From contig JALVEU010000174.1 of assembly GCA_027030565.1 (NCBI GenBank), forward strand, positions 1 through 11,052: a DNA stretch of 11,052 nt, in the 5' to 3' direction. Positions within the stretch are counted from its first letter, which is position 1. Each line of letters opens with the position of its first letter. A model generated the notes under the pieces. That model did not search any database. It saw only the letters and a list, made by a program, of their open reading frames with translations, and was not told the DNA's origin. The position numbers were made by a program, and so were the translations under genes. Shown here one piece after another: positions 6,781-11,052 of the stretch. Origin of the DNA: Gammaproteobacteria bacterium. Its GTDB lineage: Bacteria; Pseudomonadota; Gammaproteobacteria; JAJDOJ01.

Positions 6781-6811
6781 AGGCTGAAGGAGGAAAGTTC
6801 CCGGTGAGGGC

Positions 6812-7432
6812 CTACTTGGAGTACAGCTCCACGACCAACGACTCGTTGATCTCTGCAGGAAGATCCGCGCGTTCCGGGACATTCTTGAACACACCCTTGA
6901 GCTCCTTGGGATCCACCTCCAGCCAGTCGTCGAAGCCGAACTGCTCACGGATGCGCATCGCGTCCTGGATACGCAGCTGCTTCTTCGCCTTGTCACGAAC
7001 CGCGATCTCGTCACCAGGCCTGACCTGGTACGAAGGGATGTTCACCACACGCCCGTTGACGAGCACCGCCTTGTGGGTCACCAGTTGGCGCGCTTCAGCC
7101 CGCGTGACGGCAAAACCCATCCGATAGACCACGTTGTCGAGCCGTCTCTCCAGAAGCTGCAGGAGGTTCTCGCCAGTGGAGCCCTTGCGCCGCGAGGCCT
7201 CCTTGAAATAGTTGCGGAACTGCCGCTCGAGCACGCCGTACATCCGGCGCAGCTTCTGTTTCTCACGAAGCTGCAATCCATAGTCCGTCACCCGCGCCCG
7301 ACGATCCCCGTGCTGGCCCGGTGGGCGATCCATCTTGCACTTGGAGTCCAGGGGCCGGACCGGGCTCTTGAGCATCAGGTCCGTGCCCTCACGCCGGCTC
7401 AGCTTACACTTGGGTCCCAGATACCTAGCCAT
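6812..7432 (-). CDS. rpsD: 30S ribosomal protein S4
   Basis: Primary 16S rRNA-binding protein that starts assembly of the small-subunit body; in E. coli it also represses translation of the alpha operon. The product is 206 residues, the same as E. coli. It opens MARYLGPKCKLSRREGTDL, continues with PPGQHG, LREKQKLRRMYGVLERQFRN and TGENLLQLLERRLDNVVYRM, and ends with INESLVVELYSK. The RNA-binding S4 domain (about 97-160) contains TRAEARQLVTHKAVLVNGR. Only two cysteines (9 and 31) occur near the N-terminus, so the four-cysteine zinc site of some bacterial S4 proteins is absent. The ATG at 7432 has a GGGAGAG upstream and follows rpsK by 23 bases. Confidence 0.98.
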   Translation of the reverse strand: MARYLGPKCKLSRREGTDLMLKSPVRPLDSKCKMDRPPGQHGDRRARVTDYGLQLREKQKLRRMYGVLERQFRNYFKEASRRKGSTGENLLQLLERRLDNVVYRMGFAVTRAEARQLVTHKAVLVNGRVVNIPSYQVRPGDEIAVRDKAKKQLRIQDAMRIREQFGFDDWLEVDPKELKGVFKNVPERADLPAEINESLVVELYSK

Positions 7433-7455
7433 GAAAATACTCTCTCCCGATGCGT

Positions 7456-7845
7456 TCAGACGCGCCGCCGCTTGGGAGGCCGGCAGCCGTTGTGCGGAAT
7501 GGGGGTCACGTCATTGATGGCCGTGATCTGAAAGCCGACGGCGTTCAACGCACGAATGGCCGATTCCCTACCCGGACCGGGTCCCTTGACGTTCACCTCC
7601 AGGGTCTTCATGCCGAACTCCAGTGCCGCCGTGCCGGCCCGCTCCGCCGCCACCTGCGCGGCGAATGGCGTGCTCTTGCGCGAGCCGCGGAACCCGGAGC
7701 CGCCGGCTGTGGCCCAGCACAAGGTGTTCCCCTGCCGGTCGGTGATCGTCACGATGGTGTTGTTGAACGAGGCGTGGATGTGCGCCACGCCATCGGTCAC
7801 GGTCTTCCTGATCTTCTTGCGCGAACGCGCGGGTGCTTTAGCCAT
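7456..7845 (-). CDS. rpsK: 30S ribosomal protein S11
   Basis: Platform protein of the small subunit near the E site and the mRNA exit, 129 residues as in E. coli. The basic N-terminal tail (RSRKKIRKTVTDG) is followed by AHIHASFNNTIVTITDRQGN, then the glycine-rich CWATAGGSGFRGSRKSTPFA. Next is the NVKGPGPGRESAIRAL motif, and the conserved basic end is TPIPHNGCRPPKRRRV. The ATG at 7845 has an AGAGG just upstream. It lies 24 bases after rpsM and 23 bases before rpsD, in standard alpha-operon order. Confidence 0.98.
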   Translation of the reverse strand: MAKAPARSRKKIRKTVTDGVAHIHASFNNTIVTITDRQGNTLCWATAGGSGFRGSRKSTPFAAQVAAERAGTAALEFGMKTLEVNVKGPGPGRESAIRALNAVGFQITAINDVTPIPHNGCRPPKRRRV

Positions 7846-7869
7846 GAGCCTCTACCGTAAGAAAACGGG

Positions 7870-8226
7870 TCACTTGCGAATGGGCCGACGTGGGCCCTTG
7901 CGGGTTCGGGCGTTGGTGCGCGTGCGCTGTCCCCGCACGGGCAGGCCCCGGCGGTGGCGCAGCCCCCGGTAACAGCCCAGATCCATGAGCCGCTTGATGT
8001 TCATGTTGACTTCGCGGCGCAGGTCGCCCTCCACCGTGTATTTGGCGGTGACCGCGCGCAGTCGGTCCACCTGCTCCTCCGTGAGGTCGCGAACCCGCAC
8101 GTCCATGGGAACACCCGCCTCTTCGCAGATCTTGCGGGAGCGTGTGCGTCCGATCCCATAGATGGACTGAAGGGCGATCCACGTGTGTTTCCTGTCGGGA
8201 ACGTTGATCCCGGCGATACGTGCCAT
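7870..8226 (-). CDS. rpsM: 30S ribosomal protein S13
   Basis: Head protein of the small subunit that forms intersubunit bridges and touches the P-site tRNA with its basic tail. The product is 118 residues, as in E. coli. Signatures are MARIAGINVPDRKHTWIALQ at the start, IYGIGRTRSRKICEEAG (a helix-hairpin-helix-like fold), then CYRGLRHRRGLPVRGQRT and a tail ending in TNARTRKGPRRPIRK. The ATG at 8226 has a GAGGAG about 9 bases upstream. It is the first gene of the alpha operon, 32 bases after rpmJ. In E. coli the S4 protein binds a pseudoknot over this start; I could not identify an equivalent fold by eye. Confidence 0.98.
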   Translation of the reverse strand: MARIAGINVPDRKHTWIALQSIYGIGRTRSRKICEEAGVPMDVRVRDLTEEQVDRLRAVTAKYTVEGDLRREVNMNIKRLMDLGCYRGLRHRRGLPVRGQRTRTNARTRKGPRRPIRK

Positions 8227-8258
8227 CTGTGCCTACTCCTCGGTTGGTCCTGCGTCCG

Positions 8259-8372
8259 TCACCCCTGGCGTTGCTTGTGCCGCGGATCCTTGCAGATCAC
8301 GCGAACCACGCCGTGTCTGCGGATGATCTTGCAGTCACGACAGATCTTCTTCACCGATGCACGCACCTTCAT
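8259..8372 (-). CDS. rpmJ: 50S ribosomal protein L36 (zinc-ribbon form)
   Basis: Smallest large-subunit protein, 37 residues, translated directly from the minus strand. It begins MKVRASVKKICRDCK and ends DPRHKQRQG. Zinc ligands C11, C14, C27 and H32 are all present, so this is the zinc-binding C+ form and not the zinc-free paralogue made under zinc limitation. The ATG at 8372 has an AGAGGAT upstream. It lies 40 bases after secY and 32 bases before rpsM, the usual place at the spc/alpha junction. Confidence 0.97.
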   Translation of the reverse strand: MKVRASVKKICRDCKIIRRHGVVRVICKDPRHKQRQG

Positions 8373-8412
8373 CTTTCTATCCTCTATCGAATCGTTCGTG
8401 GCAGCCAGGCAT

Positions 8413-9750
8413 TCAACGCACCACGCCACCACGACCGTAACTCTTGAGATTCGCCTTCTTCATGAGACCCTCGTACTGATGGGACATCAGATGGGCCTGC
8501 ACTTGGGCCATGAAATCCATGACCACCACCACGATGATCAGCAACGACGTGCCCCCGAAGTAGAACGGCACGTTCCACATCAGGATGAGAAACTCGGGCA
8601 GCAGACATACCGCCGTGATGTAAATGGCGCCCACCGCCGTGAGTCGCGTGAGCACTGTATCCAGGTACCGCGCCGTTTGCTCTCCCGGCCGGATCCCGGG
8701 GATGAACGCACCGGAACGCTTCAGGTTATCCGCCGTCTCCCGGGAATCGAACACGATCGCGGTGTAAAAGAAACAGAAGAACACAATGGCCAGCGCGTAC
8801 AGCAGGACGTACAGGGGCTGTCCGGGCGAGAGCATCCCCGCCACGTCCTGCAGCCAGCGCATGCCTTCGCCGTGACCGAGCCACTGCCCCAACGTGGAAG
8901 GGAACAAAATGATACTCGAAGCGAAAATGGGCGGGATCACCCCCGCCATGTTCAGCTTGAGTGGCAGGTGGGTGGATTGCGCCGCATACAACCTGCGCCC
9001 CTGCTGGCGCTTGGCATAGTTGACCGTGATCCGTCGTTGTCCCCGCTCCACGAATACCACGAAACCCGTGACCAACACCGCCAGACCGAACAGGAGGATC
9101 ACCAACGCAGGCGACAGCTCCCCTGTACTCGCCAGTTCCAGGGTGCCACCCACCGCCGACGGCAGACCGGCTACGATACCCGCGAAGATGATCATTGAGA
9201 TGCCATTGCCGATGCCGCGCTCGGTGATCTGTTCCCCCAGCCACATCAGGAACATGGTGCCGGTGACCAGGGTGACCGTCGCCGTGAAGATGAAACCCGG
9301 CCCGGTGGTCAGCGCCACGCCCTGATTCTGCAACGCGATGGAGACTCCGATCGCCTGGAACGTGGCCAACCCCACCGTCGCATATCGAGTGTACTGTGTG
9401 ATCTTGCGCCGCCCCGACTCCCCCTCTTTTTTCAGCTCCTTGAGCGTGGGGATCACGGTCGTCATGAGCTGGAGGATGATGGAGGCCGAGATATACGGCA
9501 TGACGCCCAGCGCGAACAGGCTTAGCCGCTCGAGAGCACCCCCCGAGAACATGTTGAACATGCCCAGGATCGTTCCCGACTGCTGGTCGAAGAATCGCGC
9601 CATCGCCTCGGGATCGATCCCGGGCACGGGGATGAACGTCCCGATGCGGTACACGATCAACGCAATGACCAAGAACAACAGCCGCCTGCGCAGCTCGGTG
9701 ATCTTGGTCAGCCCACCGAACCCGGCGATGCCCGTGTCCGCTACGGCCAT
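8413..9750 (-). CDS. secY: Preprotein translocase subunit SecY
   Basis: Channel subunit of the SecYEG translocon in the inner membrane; exports unfolded proteins and inserts membrane proteins, working with SecA and the ribosome. The product is 445 residues (E. coli 443), with ten predicted membrane helices. Signatures include YRIGTFIPVPGIDP after the first helix and GVMPYISASIILQL in the second-helix region, then KKEGESGRRKITQYTRYAT and the cytoplasmic loop NLKRSGAFIPGIRPGEQTA that contacts SecA or ribosome. The tail QAHLMSHQYEGLMKKANLKS is also typical. The ATG at 9750 has a GAGGCGG in the rplO end region. It lies 16 bases after rplO. Confidence 0.98.
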   Translation of the reverse strand: MAVADTGIAGFGGLTKITELRRRLLFLVIALIVYRIGTFIPVPGIDPEAMARFFDQQSGTILGMFNMFSGGALERLSLFALGVMPYISASIILQLMTTVIPTLKELKKEGESGRRKITQYTRYATVGLATFQAIGVSIALQNQGVALTTGPGFIFTATVTLVTGTMFLMWLGEQITERGIGNGISMIIFAGIVAGLPSAVGGTLELASTGELSPALVILLFGLAVLVTGFVVFVERGQRRITVNYAKRQQGRRLYAAQSTHLPLKLNMAGVIPPIFASSIILFPSTLGQWLGHGEGMRWLQDVAGMLSPGQPLYVLLYALAIVFFCFFYTAIVFDSRETADNLKRSGAFIPGIRPGEQTARYLDTVLTRLTAVGAIYITAVCLLPEFLILMWNVPFYFGGTSLLIIVVVVMDFMAQVQAHLMSHQYEGLMKKANLKSYGRGGVVR

Positions 9751-9766
9751 GGTGTCTCGCGCCGCC

Positions 9767-10207
9767 TCAGTCCGTCAGGACCTTGCCGCCGGCGGCCTCG
9801 ATCGCCGCACGCGCGCCCCGGGTCACTTCCAAGCCCTGCACTGTCACCGCCTTGTCCAGGGTCCCAGACAGAATGATCTTCACCCGCTGGATGCGGCCGG
9901 TGATCAAACCGGCCTTACGCAGGGCGGCCATGTCGATCACCTCGGCATCCACGCGCGAAAGCTCGTGCAGCCGAATCTCATCCACCAACCGCCCCTTGCG
10001 GGAGCGGAACCCGATCTTGGGCAAGCGACGCTGCAACGGCATCTGGCCGCCCTCGAAACCCAGCTTGTGGAAACCGCCCGAACGGGACTTCTGGCCCTTG
10101 TGGCCACGCCCCCCGGTCTTCCCGACTCCGGAGCCTATGCCGCGACCCACGCGCCTGCGCGCCGGGCGACTGCCTGCAGCTGGCCGCAGGGTATTCAGCC
10201 TCACCAC
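9767..10207 (-). CDS. rplO: 50S ribosomal protein L15
   Basis: Large-subunit assembly protein of 146 residues (E. coli 144). The glycine/arginine-rich N-terminal extension (RRVGRGIGSGVGKTGGRGHK) reaches into the rRNA core, and a GGQMPLQRRLPKIGF-type segment follows. Two successive GTG codons can start it: 10207 (spacing 6 from GGAGG) and 10204 (spacing 9), the latter giving the common MRLNTLRP N-terminus. I list the longer form. It begins one base after the rpmD stop codon. Confidence 0.97.
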   Translation of the reverse strand: MVRLNTLRPAAGSRPARRRVGRGIGSGVGKTGGRGHKGQKSRSGGFHKLGFEGGQMPLQRRLPKIGFRSRKGRLVDEIRLHELSRVDAEVIDMAALRKAGLITGRIQRVKIILSGTLDKAVTVQGLEVTRGARAAIEAAGGKVLTD

Positions 10208-10208
10208 C

Positions 10209-10391
10209 TCACACCTCCTCGACCCGCAACAGGTACGCGATCTTGTTGATCATGCCCCGATTCTGAGGCGTGTCCGCCACCACGGTGCTGTGGTGCATGC
10301 GCCGCAGCCCCAATCCCCTCGCACAGGCCTTGTGGTTCTTCAGCCGCCCATTGAGACTGCGGACCAGGGTCACCTTGATCTGCTTGGCCAT
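10209..10391 (-). CDS. rpmD: 50S ribosomal protein L30
   Basis: Small large-subunit protein of 60 residues (E. coli 59). It contains IKVTLVRSLNGRLKNHKACA, then LGLRRMHHSTVVADTPQNRG and the closing INKIAYLLRVEEV, all typical of L30. The reading frame continues upstream to 10454, but the ATG at 10391 gives the family N-terminus MAKQIKVT. It begins 4 bases after the rpsE stop. The last codons contain the Shine-Dalgarno of rplO. Confidence 0.97.
   Translation of the reverse strand: MAKQIKVTLVRSLNGRLKNHKACARGLGLRRMHHSTVVADTPQNRGMINKIAYLLRVEEV
10214..10218 (-). promoter_or_regulatory. Ribosome binding site of rplO inside the end of rpmD
   Basis: GGAGG on the minus strand lies 6 bases before the GTG at 10207 and 9 bases before the GTG at 10204. 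It is inside the last codons of rpmD, so rplO translation is probably coupled to rpmD. It does not decide between the two GTG starts. Confidence 0.6.
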
Positions 10392-10395
10392 GCCG

Positions 10396-10905
10396 TCACT
10401 CCGTGATCTCTTCGACCCGCTTGCCACGCTTGGCGGCAATCTCCTCGGGCGCACGCAGCTGACGCAATCCGTCCAGAGTGGCCTTCACCACATTCACCGG
10501 GTTGCGCGAACCGATGCACTTGGCCAGCACGTTGCGCACGCCCATGACCTCGAACACGGCACGCATCGCTCCACCGGCGATGATGCCCGTACCCTCGGAA
10601 GCCGGCTGCATGTAGACCTTCGCCGCACCGTGGCGGCCTACGACCGCATAGTGCAACGTGCCCTCATTCAGCGGGATTCGCACCTGCTCCTTGCGCGCCT
10701 TTTCCATCGCCTTGCGGATGGCCAGCGGCACCTCACGCGCCTTGCCATAGCCCACACCCACGCGGCCCTCGCCATCGCCCACCACGGTTAGCGCCGTAAA
10801 ACCGAACTGGCGCCCGCCTTTGACCACTTTGGCCACCCGGTTGACGGCGATCAGCTTCTCGTTGAGGCCGTCGGCGATTCTCGCGTTGTCACCAGCAGTT
10901 GCCAT
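10396..10905 (-). CDS. rpsE: 30S ribosomal protein S5
   Basis: Small-subunit protein lining the mRNA entry and involved in decoding fidelity and helicase activity; 169 residues (E. coli 167). The N-terminal double-stranded-RNA-binding-type domain contains VNRVAKVVKGGRQFGFTALT and VGVGYGKAREVPLAI. The C-terminal domain contains EGTGIIAGGAMRAVFEVMGV and NVLAKCIGSRNPVNVVKAT. The ATG at 10905 follows rplR by 17 bases, and the stop is 4 bases before rpmD. Residues around VVKGGRQF are those altered in spectinomycin-resistant mutants of other species and look wild-type here. Confidence 0.98.
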   Translation of the reverse strand: MATAGDNARIADGLNEKLIAVNRVAKVVKGGRQFGFTALTVVGDGEGRVGVGYGKAREVPLAIRKAMEKARKEQVRIPLNEGTLHYAVVGRHGAAKVYMQPASEGTGIIAGGAMRAVFEVMGVRNVLAKCIGSRNPVNVVKATLDGLRQLRAPEEIAAKRGKRVEEITE

Positions 10906-10922
10906 CTGTCTACCTTGCCCGT

Positions 10923-11052
10923 CTAAAACTGGAGGCCGGCCTCACGCGCGGCCTCCGCCAGCGCTTTGACCCGACCGTGATATTTGAAACCGCTCCGGTC
11001 GAAGGCCACCCGGGTGATGCCCCGTTCCCTGGCCCGCTCGGCCACCAATCGT
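10923..11052 (-). CDS. rplR: 50S ribosomal protein L18, C-terminal part (runs off window edge)
   Basis: 5S rRNA-binding protein of the central protuberance. Only the last 42 codons plus the stop are inside the window. The translation reads RLVAERARERGITRVAFDRS and continues GFKYHGRVKALAEAAREAGL with a final QF, an exact match to the L18 C-terminal pattern. The stop TAG is at 10925-10923. It precedes rpsE by 17 bases in normal spc-operon order. The start lies beyond position 11052. Confidence 0.96.
   Translation of the reverse strand, partial: RLVAERARERGITRVAFDRSGFKYHGRVKALAEAAREAGLQF

Noticed and set aside
5703..7127. Plus-strand open frame of 474 codons opposite rpoA and rpsD
   Set aside because: It lies antisense to two unmistakable housekeeping genes. 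Its His/Leu/Gln-rich translation is the complement of their codon bias, and it has no motif.
8227..8258. S4-binding pseudoknot before rpsM
   Set aside because: Known in E. coli, but the 32-base gap and the start of rpsM gave no fold I could recognise by eye, so it is not claimed.
7954..9198. Plus-strand open frame of 414 codons opposite rpsM, rpmJ and secY
   Set aside because: Same cause: an antisense shadow spanning three real genes and two gene boundaries, so it cannot be a conserved protein.

Overview
The window is a stretch of chromosome from a high-GC gammaproteobacterium. The taxonomic call rests on three things seen in the translations. The alpha subunit of RNA polymerase has a C-terminal domain almost identical to the enterobacterial one. 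The ribosomal gene order is the classic proteobacterial spc/alpha order. A PBP1B-type transpeptidase gene lies nearby. The GC-rich codons and the APH-like/P-loop kinase fusion would fit a purple-sulfur or Ectothiorhodospira-type lineage, but the sequence alone does not prove this.

Left part (1-3275): the 5' part of mrcB (PBP1B) runs leftward off the window edge. It is divergent, across 68 bases, from a rightward gene for a two-domain protein that joins an aminoglycoside-phosphotransferase-like fold to a P-loop kinase-like domain. Next is a rightward gene for a secreted DUF4412-type protein with a methionine-rich helix. It ends at a perfect 10-bp hairpin, where it meets a convergent leftward block.

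Middle part (3330-5250): a tight leftward trio encodes a SAM hydroxide adenosyltransferase (DUF62 family), IspD and IspF. Successive genes overlap by 4 bases and 1 base. IspD and IspF catalyse the third and fifth steps of the methylerythritol phosphate (MEP) isoprenoid pathway.

Right part (5269-11052): the end of the spc operon and the whole alpha operon run leftward without interruption: rplR (partial), rpsE, rpmD, rplO, secY, rpmJ, rpsM, rpsK, rpsD, rpoA, rplQ. They encode 50S and 30S ribosomal proteins, the SecY translocon channel and the RNA polymerase alpha subunit. A strong 11-bp hairpin follows rplQ. rpmJ (37 codons) was found by direct translation.

No stretch over 300 bases lacks a gene; the longest gap is 108 bases (2325-2432). 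I saw no mobile element, tRNA, rRNA, CRISPR array or obvious horizontally acquired segment. This is essentially an ordinary housekeeping region. The points worth a second look are modest: the SAM-hydrolase/ispDF linkage, the kinase fusion, the Met-rich secreted protein and a structured rpsD-rpoA spacer. I do not see good evidence for an undescribed system.
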